Shown here: positions 18,576 through 26,603 of the stretch, one piece after another
How positions within the stretch are numbered: the stretch's first letter is position 1
Layout: the number at the start of each line of letters is the position of its first letter
Source: Mucilaginibacter sp. dw_454
GTDB lineage: Bacteria; Bacteroidota; Bacteroidia; Sphingobacteriales; Sphingobacteriaceae
Assembly (NCBI RefSeq): GCF_018449775.1
Contig: NZ_JAAVVB010000004.1
Location: 248,001 to 312,000 of the forward strand
Direction of reading: 5' to 3'
Length of the DNA: 64,000 nt
The notes under the pieces: model-generated
Database searches by the model: none
What the model saw: the letters and a program-made list of their open reading frames with translations, nothing else
What the model was told of the DNA's origin: nothing
Translations under genes and position numbers: made by a program

Positions 18576-19340
18576 TCAATCCCAGATACCATTCTGCGCC
18601 GTGAATATCACCGGTTCGCCGCCGGTTACCATAATGGTGTGTTCGTGCTGCGCAACAAAACCACCTTTGTTACCGCTTAGTGTCCAGCCATCGGCCTGTG
18701 TTTCGGCAATTGTCGAGCGTGTTGAAATGAATGTCTCTATCGCTACCACCGAATTCTTTTTGAAACGCGTGGTGTTAAATCTGTCGCTGTAATTGGCTAT
18801 CTCATGTGGCTCTTCGTGCAGGCTGCGGCCAACGCCATGTCCGGTCAGGTTTTTTATCACCGTATAGCCTGCTTTTTTGGCCTCTGTCTCAATCAATCTG
18901 CCTATCTCTGAGATCCTGACACCGCCTTTAATGTTGCTGATCGCCTTCCTCAAAATCTCTTTCGATGCTTCTACCAGTTTGCCATGGCCATGGATATCGT
19001 CGCCTAATACAAACGAGCCGCCATTGTCGGCCCAATATCCGTTTAATTCTGCCGATACGTCGATATTTACCAGGTCGCCTTCTTTCAGAATTTTATCTGC
19101 CGATGGTATCCCATGCGCAGCTTCTTCATTAATACTGATACAAGTATAACCGGGGAAATCATAGGTTAATTTAGGCGCAGAATGCGCACCCATTTGTACC
19201 AGCAATTCGCCGCCATACTCGTCAAGTTCTTTGGTTGAGATGCCGGGTTTGGCAAATTCACGCATCTTTTTAAGCGTAATGGCAACAGCGTCGCTGGCTT
19301 GCTGCATTCCAATTCTTTCGTCTTCGGTGGTTATAGACAT
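18576..19340 (-). CDS. map: Type I methionine aminopeptidase
   Basis: The 254-residue protein carries the pita-bread-fold metal-site motifs: INEEAAHGIPS (His), LVNIDVSAELNGYWADNGGSF (two Asp), GHGVGRSLHEEP (His), AIETFIS (Glu) and AQHEHTIMV (Glu). All five metal ligands are present. It removes N-terminal Met from nascent proteins. It lies apart from ribosomal-protein genes, so it may be an additional copy beyond the one usually found near secY in this phylum. A perfect TAnnTTTG at 19360-19367 gives a 19-nt leader. Confidence 0.93.
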   Translation of the reverse strand: MSITTEDERIGMQQASDAVAITLKKMREFAKPGISTKELDEYGGELLVQMGAHSAPKLTYDFPGYTCISINEEAAHGIPSADKILKEGDLVNIDVSAELNGYWADNGGSFVLGDDIHGHGKLVEASKEILRKAISNIKGGVRISEIGRLIETEAKKAGYTVIKNLTGHGVGRSLHEEPHEIANYSDRFNTTRFKKNSVVAIETFISTRSTIAETQADGWTLSGNKGGFVAQHEHTIMVTGGEPVIFTAQNGIWD

Positions 19341-19359
19341 GGTATCATTTTTAACGCTG

Positions 19360-19367
19360 CAAAATTA
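19360..19367 (-). promoter_or_regulatory. -7 element (TAATTTTG) for map
   Basis: Minus-strand TAATTTTG is an exact match to TAnnTTTG, 19 nt upstream of the ATG. Confidence 0.5.
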
Positions 19368-19525
19368 ACGATTAATACCTGGGGCATCGTTTCTTAAACG
19401 TCAGTTTTTCAAAACTGCCGCGTCCATCGTCCATTTCAAAAAAATTTAACGGCAGGTGTAGCGAAAACTCCAGACCACTCGTTTCATGATTAAAACGGGC
19501 TGGCCAGCCATATTTATCATTAAAA

Positions 19526-20218
19526 ATGAAAAACATGAAACATTTAAAACCATGGCAGGTGATTTTATCTGCCGCTACGATTTTATTAATGGCAGCGGGA
19601 TGCTCAAAAAATGATAACGGGCCGGTGCCGGCGGTATCTGCAGTGTCTATTATCGGAGCCTCTGCCGACGCGCCGGGCTTAATTGTTTACCTGGATCAAA
19701 ACCGGGTTAATGGCGATTCGCTGCACTTTAGCGACCATACCGGTTATGTTAACGCCTATTCAGGCAGCCGGCAAGTGACTGCCTACGCCGGGCAAATCAA
19801 AAAGCTTTCGGGTACCATAGCTTTGGATCAGGGTAAATTTTACTCGCTATTTCTTGCCGGAAAATTTCAAAGTGCCGAATTTGTTTTATTACAAGACAGT
19901 TTAGTTAATCCCGGTACAGGTAAGGCAAATATCCGTTTCGTTAATATGAGCGTGGATGCACCTTCGCTTGATCTTGGCTTGGCTGACGGCAGCACATTAG
20001 TGAGCGGCCGTACTTACAAACAAAATAGCGCTTACATTACGGTTAATGGCGGCCAATCTTATCATTTTGTAATCAGAGAACATGGTGCAACTGCGGTAAA
20101 AGTAGACATGCCGGCAGGCACGCTTAATTCAGGTCACAGTTATACCATCTGGGCAAAAGGCCTTTACACCGCTACCGGCTCAAACGTACTAGGGGGCGCT
20201 GTTATTGAAAATTATTAA
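19526..20218 (+). CDS. DUF4397 domain lipoprotein
   Basis: The 230-residue protein starts with a lipoprotein signal whose lipobox ends at Cys26 (LLMAAGCSKND). The mature part contains a DUF4397-type beta-sandwich with the typical ANIRFVNMSVDAPSLDLGLA segment. It is expected to be anchored to the inner or outer membrane facing the periplasm or surface. DUF4397 proteins are common near extracytoplasmic sigma factors in Bacteroidota, and an ECF sigma gene lies 119 nt downstream. The function is unknown. Confidence 0.82.
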   Translation: MKNMKHLKPWQVILSAATILLMAAGCSKNDNGPVPAVSAVSIIGASADAPGLIVYLDQNRVNGDSLHFSDHTGYVNAYSGSRQVTAYAGQIKKLSGTIALDQGKFYSLFLAGKFQSAEFVLLQDSLVNPGTGKANIRFVNMSVDAPSLDLGLADGSTLVSGRTYKQNSAYITVNGGQSYHFVIREHGATAVKVDMPAGTLNSGHSYTIWAKGLYTATGSNVLGGAVIENY

Positions 20219-20311
20219 TCTGCGTAATGCTTACATACCTTATTAATGCTTTGGGTAAAGCGGCGGCGATTTATCCCACTCGGCAAAATTAATTAAAACG
20301 GCAGTTTGATT

Positions 20312-20319
20312 TATCTTTG
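20312..20319 (+). promoter_or_regulatory. -7 element (TATCTTTG) for the ECF sigma gene
   Basis: TATCTTTG matches TAnnTTTG and lies 18 nt before the GTG start at 20338, giving a short leader. Confidence 0.5.
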
Positions 20320-20337
20320 CACTGCTTCTAAAAACAC

Positions 20338-20916
20338 GTGGGAAAACAGGAACTAAAAATACATCAACTGATTGAAGAGTGCGTTCGGGGTAACCGTAAA
20401 TACGAGGAGTTGTTATACAAATCGTATTACGGTTACCTGGCGGGCGTGGCTTTTCGCTATGTCAGCGGGCGCGACGAGATCCGCCAGCTTGTTAATGCAT
20501 CGTTCCTGCGTATTTTTAAAAAGTTAGACCGTTTTCGTTTTGACGGACAGCCGGCCGAACTGGAGAAAGCCTTTAAAGGCTGGATTGGTAAAATCACCGC
20601 CAATATCGCGATTGATCATCTCCGCAGTCAGAAGAAATTATATTATGTAGATGATATGAGCGAGGAGCAGCTAGGCGATTTGACTATTGAAATCTCTGAC
20701 CGGTTGGCTTATCAGGAAGTGATTGCACTGCTGGATACTTTGCCGCCGCTCCAAAGAATTATTTTCAATTTATATGAAATAGAAGGATTCAATCACGAAG
20801 AGATTGCCCAAAAACTGCAGTTTCCGGCTTCTACCAGCCGGGTATATCTTACCCGTGCAAAAATCAGGCTGATGGCCAATTATCAACAAATGATGAAAGT
20901 TAGCTATGAAAAATAA
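20338..20916 (+). CDS. ECF RNA polymerase sigma factor (sigma-70 family)
   Basis: The 192-residue protein has a sigma-2 region (YKSYYGYLAGVAFRYV and NASFLRIFKKLDRF) and a sigma-4 region with LPPLQRIIFNLYEIEGFNH and a helix-turn-helix EEIAQKLQFPASTSRVYLTR. It lacks the -1 and sigma-3 parts, as expected for ECF factors. The start is GTG at 20338. Its end overlaps by 11 nt the next gene, which carries a single membrane helix and is the likely membrane partner. The set of target promoters is unknown. Confidence 0.9.
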   Translation: MGKQELKIHQLIEECVRGNRKYEELLYKSYYGYLAGVAFRYVSGRDEIRQLVNASFLRIFKKLDRFRFDGQPAELEKAFKGWIGKITANIAIDHLRSQKKLYYVDDMSEEQLGDLTIEISDRLAYQEVIALLDTLPPLQRIIFNLYEIEGFNHEEIAQKLQFPASTSRVYLTRAKIRLMANYQQMMKVSYEK

Positions 20917-22117
20917 AGATTTTTTTGGCCAGATTAAAGAAACGCTTGCCGATAGGCACCAGCCGTACGATGAGGGCGCATGGGAGGAGTTTTGCCGGGA
21001 GCGTAAGCGTACAGACGACCTTATTGTTTTATGGCGCTATGCCGGCATAGCGGCAGTTTTCTTGTTAATGTTGGGATGCTTATGGTTTTCAGACCATGTA
21101 GCCAAGCAAACCAAACCCAACTATGTAAAGCGCATACCAGCGGATAAAACGCTTAATCATGGTGCTGCAACTCCACCTGCTGTTGCTGATCCTGACACGG
21201 AAAGCCGCCAGGCTATAGCTGTTAATAGCAACAACCATCAGTCTGTTGGGGGTTATGTTGGTCGTAAGGATGTACCGAGGGGCAAGTCTTTGCTTACGCC
21301 TAAAAATGAAATCGCAACAAACGTTGGAACAACGCCTTCACCAACAAATAGTTTAGCATTGGGTAACCGCAACAACGGCGGAAATAATTTTGCGACAGAC
21401 AGCAGCCAGCTTAATAAAAAACAGGCAGACAAACCTGTATTAGCAGATATGCCGATAAAAAAAATCCCTGCAAACAGTCATCCTTTATATGACAGCCTGG
21501 TGAAGCGTCCGACGGAAAGTATTAAAAAGTCCGGAACCAGCCTGCTTTATGCTGTGGCCGTGCACCCGGCAGTAGGGAATAAAAAAATGAGTATTGGTGC
21601 AGGGCTGGAGGTTGCCTATCCATTCAATGAGCATCTGTCGCTTGGCAGCGGCCTAAGCTTCGCGTCGCTCCATGCAGAAACAACGCCGGGCAGCGAAAGC
21701 GGCCTGAAACAACTGCAAAGCAGTGACCTGGACGTGACGGGTATCGAGATTCCGTTAACCTTAAGCTACCGGGTAAAAAATGGATTTTACTTAAATGCGG
21801 GGGTATCTGCCATAGCCGTGCTGAGCAATCAATTATCAAATAATTACCTGGTACAGAACACTCAAACCGTCCCGCAATTTACCAGCGCTGGTATAGTTCA
21901 ACAAACGCTGCAAGTGGTGAATATTAAAAGCACAGAACAAAGCACTGAACAATTGTCCCGTTATTTAGGGTTTTATACATTCACAATAGGAAAGAAACAA
22001 TCTGTGGGTAAAAACCTGATCGACTTTGGGCCATTTCTCAAAGTCCCTTTTAACCCGGTATCTTCGCAGAATGTCCGCTTTACTCAAGGTGGCTTTAGGT
22101 TAAGCTTTGGTTTTTAG
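20906..22117 (+). CDS. Membrane-anchored protein with outer-membrane beta-barrel-like C-terminus; possible sigma regulator
   Basis: The 403-residue protein has three parts. Residues 1-40 form a charged, presumably cytoplasmic segment. Residues about 42-60 form a membrane helix (WRYAGIAAVFLLMLGCLWF). A long low-complexity linker (about 70-200) leads to a C-terminal region of amphipathic strands ending in Phe (GGFRLSFGF), like small outer-membrane beta-barrels. It overlaps the ECF sigma gene by 11 nt, which is the position of an anti-sigma factor. The N-terminal segment with EGAWEEFCRERKR resembles the start of proteins encoded next to ECF factors in this phylum. No classical anti-sigma zinc motif is seen. 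Confidence 0.75.
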   Translation: MKNKDFFGQIKETLADRHQPYDEGAWEEFCRERKRTDDLIVLWRYAGIAAVFLLMLGCLWFSDHVAKQTKPNYVKRIPADKTLNHGAATPPAVADPDTESRQAIAVNSNNHQSVGGYVGRKDVPRGKSLLTPKNEIATNVGTTPSPTNSLALGNRNNGGNNFATDSSQLNKKQADKPVLADMPIKKIPANSHPLYDSLVKRPTESIKKSGTSLLYAVAVHPAVGNKKMSIGAGLEVAYPFNEHLSLGSGLSFASLHAETTPGSESGLKQLQSSDLDVTGIEIPLTLSYRVKNGFYLNAGVSAIAVLSNQLSNNYLVQNTQTVPQFTSAGIVQQTLQVVNIKSTEQSTEQLSRYLGFYTFTIGKKQSVGKNLIDFGPFLKVPFNPVSSQNVRFTQGGFRLSFGF

Positions 22118-22174
22118 ATCGGTATTCTTAAGCTCAACAGCCTTACATTGATTTCTTTTACGCACATTAAGTTG

Positions 22175-22206
22175 AAGTCTTTAGTCGCAAGCCTGAAGAC
22201 TTTTTT
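22175..22206 (+). terminator. Rho-independent terminator
   Basis: AAGTCTTTAG (22175-22184) pairs with CTGAAGACTT (22193-22202), with one T-G wobble, around an 8-nt loop and followed by TTTT. It ends the sigma/barrel operon. Confidence 0.75.
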
Positions 22207-22376
22207 GTTGGATTTGATTTTGTATTGTATCTTCAATGCGACTGAGTATCAACACTCAAGCTGTTTTCTGTTTAAGTAAACTGCTTAACCACGGGTACTT
22301 TTAATTAAATTATATGATAGTTGCCCATTGTTTATCAGTATTCTCATTTCTTATCAATTTTTTGGAGGCTTAACAA

Positions 22377-23354
22377 ATGGACGATAGTACTAAAAGCGAA
22401 AAACCGAAAGGTGTTATTGGCCCCAAAGTGACACGCAGAAAATCAAAAGCAAAAATCAATTCACCCGATGAAAACCTTACGCCAACACCTCAGATAATCA
22501 GTTCTGTAAACGAAAACGGCGAAATACACAACGAGGTTGATTCAAATTCTGAAATAAAACAACCGCCCACCCAAACCATGGAAGTACATCATCATCCCGA
22601 TCTTCACCACAAAAAGAAGCACCTTAGAGAATATTTTTTAGAGTTTCTGATGATATTCCTGGCGGTAACATTGGGCTTTTTTGCGGAGAGTTTAAGGGAG
22701 CATATATCCGAAAAGTCGAAAGAAAAGGAGTACATGTCGGCATTAGCTGCCGAGTTGAAGAATGATACACTTCATTACAACGTGGCGTTAAAAGAAACGC
22801 TCAAACTCAGGCCATATCTGGATTCTTTATTTACAGCCGCACATTATCCTGAACAATACAATTATTTATTTTCCGGCAAATGGAATACTCCTATCAATGA
22901 AATTGTGGTGGCTTATACGCCAGAACTTGCCATTATTCAACAATTAAAAACCTCAGGAAATTTAAGACTGATTGGCAACAAGAGTATAGCCGAAAAAACT
23001 ATACAGTACGAAACCTTTGTTGAGGGCGAATACAAACAGGATGTTTTTTATGTATATGCTGCTGCTAATAATGTATTTGCGTTGGAAGACCAGATGTGTG
23101 ATGAAACCGATTTTAATAAGGTGGTTAACAGAAATCTGCTGGCCGATATATCGAACGATTCATTGGGTAGTACCGGCACGTATGACATGCGGTTAATTGT
23201 TAAAGACCCGGTAATGCGTAACCGGCTTGCCAATGCAGCTGTAAATTATAATGCGCGAAATTGGGGATACGTAACTATCCTTAATAAAGCAAAAAACCAA
23301 GCCACCGCACTGCTGCAATTAATTAACGATGAATATAATTTAAAAAATGAGTGA
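22377..23354 (+). CDS. DUF6090-like membrane protein
   Basis: The 325-residue protein has a hydrophilic N-terminal tail of about 85 residues, rich in Lys, Glu and Ser and ending in HHHPDLHHKKKH. One membrane helix follows (about 89-108, LEFLMIFLAVTLGFFAE). A mostly helical periplasmic domain opens with EHISEKSKEKEYMSALAAEL, the conserved start of DUF6090-type proteins. The family has no assigned function. An unusually good ribosome-binding sequence for this phylum (GGAGG at 22364-22368) lies 8 nt before the ATG. The His-rich stretch just before the helix is a noteworthy local feature. Confidence 0.75.
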   Translation: MDDSTKSEKPKGVIGPKVTRRKSKAKINSPDENLTPTPQIISSVNENGEIHNEVDSNSEIKQPPTQTMEVHHHPDLHHKKKHLREYFLEFLMIFLAVTLGFFAESLREHISEKSKEKEYMSALAAELKNDTLHYNVALKETLKLRPYLDSLFTAAHYPEQYNYLFSGKWNTPINEIVVAYTPELAIIQQLKTSGNLRLIGNKSIAEKTIQYETFVEGEYKQDVFYVYAAANNVFALEDQMCDETDFNKVVNRNLLADISNDSLGSTGTYDMRLIVKDPVMRNRLANAAVNYNARNWGYVTILNKAKNQATALLQLINDEYNLKNE

Positions 23355-23464
23355 GCGAAGCGTTTACTCCGGAAACAGGCAATTAAAGCTTCAGATCATT
23401 TATTTCGTAACAACTAAGGGTAAAGGTTAATCAAAGTGTCTTATTGCCGGATAATAGTTTACCT

Positions 23465-25087
23465 ATGATAATAAGATTACGAATATTCTTTTTTTGCCTT
23501 TCCTTCATCATTCTTTCTACCCGAGTTAGTGCTCAAAATTACCTGACGGGGCAAGTAACCATTGGCCGCATTGAACATCAGCGCATTGGCGCCGTGCTAA
23601 AAAAGATCTCTAATAATGCACAGTTTACCTTTGCTTATAATAATCAAACTATTCCTGCGGATAGCCTTATTTCCATAACGGCTTTTAACGGTACCATCTA
23701 TTCGTTTTTGTCCTATACGCTGGGTCCCGATTATGAATTTAAAGAAGTGCCCGGCTACATCGTATTGCGCCATGCACCCAACAAAATGGTATTAAATGCC
23801 GCGGTAGATCAGGTAAAGGATCAGGAAGTAACTATTCGGGGCCAGGTGATTAATGCCGCAGGTTTGCGCCCGCTCAGGCAAGTAAGCATTTATGAGAAAG
23901 ATCAGCTGGTTTCTACATTAACAGACGATCAGGGCAGGTTTGAATTATCGCTCAAAAATCAAAACGGCCCCATTTTATTAACTGCTAGTAAAGAAAATTA
24001 TCGGGACACCAGCCTATATTTTTTGCAGGAAGTAAAAGTCAACTCCAAAAAGAAAAAAAGATATTATAAATATTACCCCGACCAGGCAGTTAACAAATTG
24101 GGCCGGGGCTTTGCCAGGTTTTTTATCGGCTCGAAACAACAGATCCAAAGCATGAACCTGGGTGGCTTTTTTGCATTTAGCCCGTACCAGGTATCGCTAA
24201 CGCCGGGTTTAAGCTCGCATGGCATGTACAGTGGCCAGGTGGTTGATCATTTCTCGCTAAACGTGCTGGGCGGCTATACTGCAGGTGTGCAGGGCACTGA
24301 AGTGGCAGGCCTGTTTAATGTTAATCGCTGGGATGTTAGCTCTTTTCAGGCAGCAGGACTATTTAACCTTGTTGGTGGCAATATGCATGGTGTCCAGGTG
24401 GGCGGTGTATATAACCAGGTCATTGGCCAGGCCAAAGGTTTCCATGTAGCTGGTTTGTATAATCAGATATCAGGTAAAGTTAGCGGTTTCCAGGTGGCTG
24501 GTCTGGCCAATTCGACAGGAGATGTTAATGGGCTGCAGGTCGCTGGATTACTCAACGTCGCAAAAAAAGTAAAAGGTGTGCAGCTGGCCGGTCTTTTTAA
24601 CGTTGCCGATAGTAGTGATTACCCGGTAGCCTTGATCAATTTCATCAAAAACGGGCGCAAAAGCCTGTCTGTTAGTTATGACGAAACACAGTATATCCAT
24701 GTTGACTATCGTTCAGGCGGCAGGGTGCTTTATAGCTTAATTGGTGCCGGTTATAACCCCGGTGAACCCAACCGGTGTGCTTTTGATATTGGGTTTGGCG
24801 CGCATCTGATCAATCAACATCAATTTACATTGGATGGAGAATATGCTTATGCAGCCCTGGCCGATTTCAAAAAAGATCCCGACCAAATTAGTTCGTTCAG
24901 GTTGTTGGCCGGTTTAAAGTTGAGCAAGCGAATACAGTTGTTCGCCGGCCCCGAAATTAGTACTGCTTCTTATCCGGCCAGCAATCCCTTAGATCTTCAC
25001 GGCTGGCCGGTGCATACATTTATCGGCAAAACCGATATCAATAATGTATACGCCGGCGTAACCGGGGGCTTGCAACTTACCTGGTAA
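23465..25087 (+). CDS. STN-like domain / carboxypeptidase-regulatory-like / LA_2272-type surface-repeat protein
   Basis: From the ATG at 23465 (chosen because it starts a clean signal peptide ending STRVSAQ) the protein has 540 residues. An STN-like domain lies at about 35-100 (GRIEHQRIGAVLKKIS ... PGYIVLR), followed by a carboxypeptidase-regulatory-like beta domain (about 122-180, TIRGQVINAAGLRPLRQVSI). Seven repeats of the form xAGLxN spaced about 15-20 residues lie at about 277-380, and a C-terminal beta-barrel-like region ends in LQLTW. STN domains in TonB transducers pass a signal to FecR, and this gene converges on a fecR gene with an 11-nt overlap. No TonB plug or barrel of normal size is present. 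The repeat and C-terminal parts are paralogous to the gene at 26604-27632. Confidence 0.72.
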   Translation: MIIRLRIFFFCLSFIILSTRVSAQNYLTGQVTIGRIEHQRIGAVLKKISNNAQFTFAYNNQTIPADSLISITAFNGTIYSFLSYTLGPDYEFKEVPGYIVLRHAPNKMVLNAAVDQVKDQEVTIRGQVINAAGLRPLRQVSIYEKDQLVSTLTDDQGRFELSLKNQNGPILLTASKENYRDTSLYFLQEVKVNSKKKKRYYKYYPDQAVNKLGRGFARFFIGSKQQIQSMNLGGFFAFSPYQVSLTPGLSSHGMYSGQVVDHFSLNVLGGYTAGVQGTEVAGLFNVNRWDVSSFQAAGLFNLVGGNMHGVQVGGVYNQVIGQAKGFHVAGLYNQISGKVSGFQVAGLANSTGDVNGLQVAGLLNVAKKVKGVQLAGLFNVADSSDYPVALINFIKNGRKSLSVSYDETQYIHVDYRSGGRVLYSLIGAGYNPGEPNRCAFDIGFGAHLINQHQFTLDGEYAYAALADFKKDPDQISSFRLLAGLKLSKRIQLFAGPEISTASYPASNPLDLHGWPVHTFIGKTDINNVYAGVTGGLQLTW

Positions 25088-26033
25088 GTATGATTTGGGT
25101 ACCCTTATTTATCCGGTGAATTTCTGGTGTGGTAAGCAACAGGACTTGCAATACTTTATCCAGCGATTCTCTTTTATAAGTACCGGTGATAGGTAGCTCA
25201 GCCAAATCGCTTCCTTTTAATTGGATATTACTTCCATAAGCTTCATTCAAAACCTTTACCAGGCGACCGAGCGGTGTATGATCAGCCACAAACTCATCGG
25301 TACGATAATATTGGTATAACAGATCAGGATTAGTTTCAGATTTTAAAGTATCATTTCCGGGTTGTGCCAGCACCATCTCCTTTTCCTTTAATATCACAGC
25401 ATTTGTTTTCTTACTCACCCTTACTATTCCACTCTCTACAATAACTTCTATTGTGCCGGCCTCAGATTTTACGTTAAATGCCGTGCCGATATCTGTAATG
25501 GTAATATCACCGGTATGCACTACAAAAGGCTTATCTGTGTTATGCACTACCTTAAAAAAAGCCTCGCCTTTAAGGCGGACAGTCCGTCCTGAATAACTGA
25601 TGCCGGAATGTTTATTTAAGCGGATAATCGAGCCATCAGGCAAGGTATCGCTTACCGCCTTTTCATAGGCCGTTAAGGTAGACCATTGATTAGGTTGCGT
25701 ATGCAGGTAAAACCAGGCAGCCCATGAACCAGCAGCTATTATGAGTACAGCCGCGGCAGCCTGCAGCCACCGGAAAGATGGGTTTAACTTTCTAACAGGC
25801 ACAGATTCCGCATTAGCTCTCCTGACTTTGAAACTTTCCCAAGCCTCCTCTTCCGTCAGCGGACTAACTTTAGCCAATTCTCTGCTCTTATTTAACAGGA
25901 ACAGGGTTTGTTCAAACCGTTTAATAGGAGCATCGCCGCCTTCCAGCCAGGTTTCAACCTGCCTGCGTTCGTGAGCGTCCGCTTCGTCCAGAATATACCT
26001 GATCAACAGATCTTCTTTGATATCCTCTTTCAT
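25077..26033 (-). CDS. FecR family anti-sigma factor
   Basis: The 318-residue protein has an N-terminal cytoplasmic sigma-binding region (about 1-85) and a membrane helix (about 88-108, AAAVLIIAAGSWAAWFYLH). A FecR beta domain lies at about 120-215 (LPDGSIIRLNKHSGISY, GEAFFKV, TDIGTAFNVKSEAG), and a C-terminal DUF4974 domain at about 245-318 (LAELPITGTYKRESLDKVL). This is the standard form that holds a FecI-like sigma factor at the inner membrane and contacts the STN domain of an outer-membrane partner. It overlaps the sigma gene by 4 nt, so the two are translationally coupled. No SusC/SusD pair follows. Confidence 0.93.
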   Translation of the reverse strand: MKEDIKEDLLIRYILDEADAHERRQVETWLEGGDAPIKRFEQTLFLLNKSRELAKVSPLTEEEAWESFKVRRANAESVPVRKLNPSFRWLQAAAAVLIIAAGSWAAWFYLHTQPNQWSTLTAYEKAVSDTLPDGSIIRLNKHSGISYSGRTVRLKGEAFFKVVHNTDKPFVVHTGDITITDIGTAFNVKSEAGTIEVIVESGIVRVSKKTNAVILKEKEMVLAQPGNDTLKSETNPDLLYQYYRTDEFVADHTPLGRLVKVLNEAYGSNIQLKGSDLAELPITGTYKRESLDKVLQVLLLTTPEIHRINKGTQIILTR

Positions 26034-26590
26034 TTTTTTAACAGGTTAAGTAATAACAAAACCATTGCGGGTAAAAATTCAGCCATTTCTTTTCTTAGTA
26101 TTTTTAGCGCCTTTACCATATGCGTTTCTACCGTTTTGATTGATATATTAAGCTGATCTGCTATTTGTTGATACTTCAGTTCTTCAAACCTGCTTAGATG
26201 AAATACAGCTCGGCATTTTTCAGGCAACTTGTTTAATGCGTTTGCCAGGTGCTTTTCTACCTCGCGCAGTTTTAAATTTTCGGCAGCGTCGCCGGTATTA
26301 TTTTCCATAGCTGGCTTAGTTAGCGTTTGGTAACGTAAATGAACTTTTTCACGCCGTATTAAATTAAGGCTCTCATGGTACACCGATTTATACAAATACG
26401 ACTTGACAGAGGTGTGTATAGCGGCCCAGTCGTTTCGCTCCCACAACTTCAAGAAAAGGTTTTGCACCAACTCTTCGGCATTATCCCAGTCGTTCACTAA
26501 CGAGTAGGCGTATGCATGCAATTCTCTGAAGTGCGCCTTAAATAAAGCCTCAAATTCCGTCTCGGTAATGGATGAACTCCCTATTTGCAT
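26030..26590 (-). CDS. FecI-like ECF sigma factor
   Basis: From the ATG at 26590 the protein has 186 residues. A longer in-frame start at 26674 is possible but would overlap the upstream gene by 71 nt and add a non-conserved leader. Sigma-2 is seen as FKAHFRELHAYAYSLVNDW and NAEELVQNLFLKLW. Sigma-4 is seen as LPEKCRAVFHLSRFEELKYQ and QIADQLNISIKTVETHMVKA. It starts 13 nt after the surface-repeat gene and ends overlapping fecR by 4 nt, so the three form one operon. The controlled promoter is most likely within this locus. Confidence 0.92.
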   Translation of the reverse strand: MQIGSSSITETEFEALFKAHFRELHAYAYSLVNDWDNAEELVQNLFLKLWERNDWAAIHTSVKSYLYKSVYHESLNLIRREKVHLRYQTLTKPAMENNTGDAAENLKLREVEKHLANALNKLPEKCRAVFHLSRFEELKYQQIADQLNISIKTVETHMVKALKILRKEMAEFLPAMVLLLLNLLKK

Positions 26591-26603
26591 TGGCCAAATA
26601 TAA

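Noticed and set aside
25568..25583. CGCCTTTAAGGCGGAC inside fecR, similar to the tRNA-copy palindrome
   Set aside because: It lies in a conserved coding stretch (RLKGEAFFK) and is explained by the protein sequence; likely chance.
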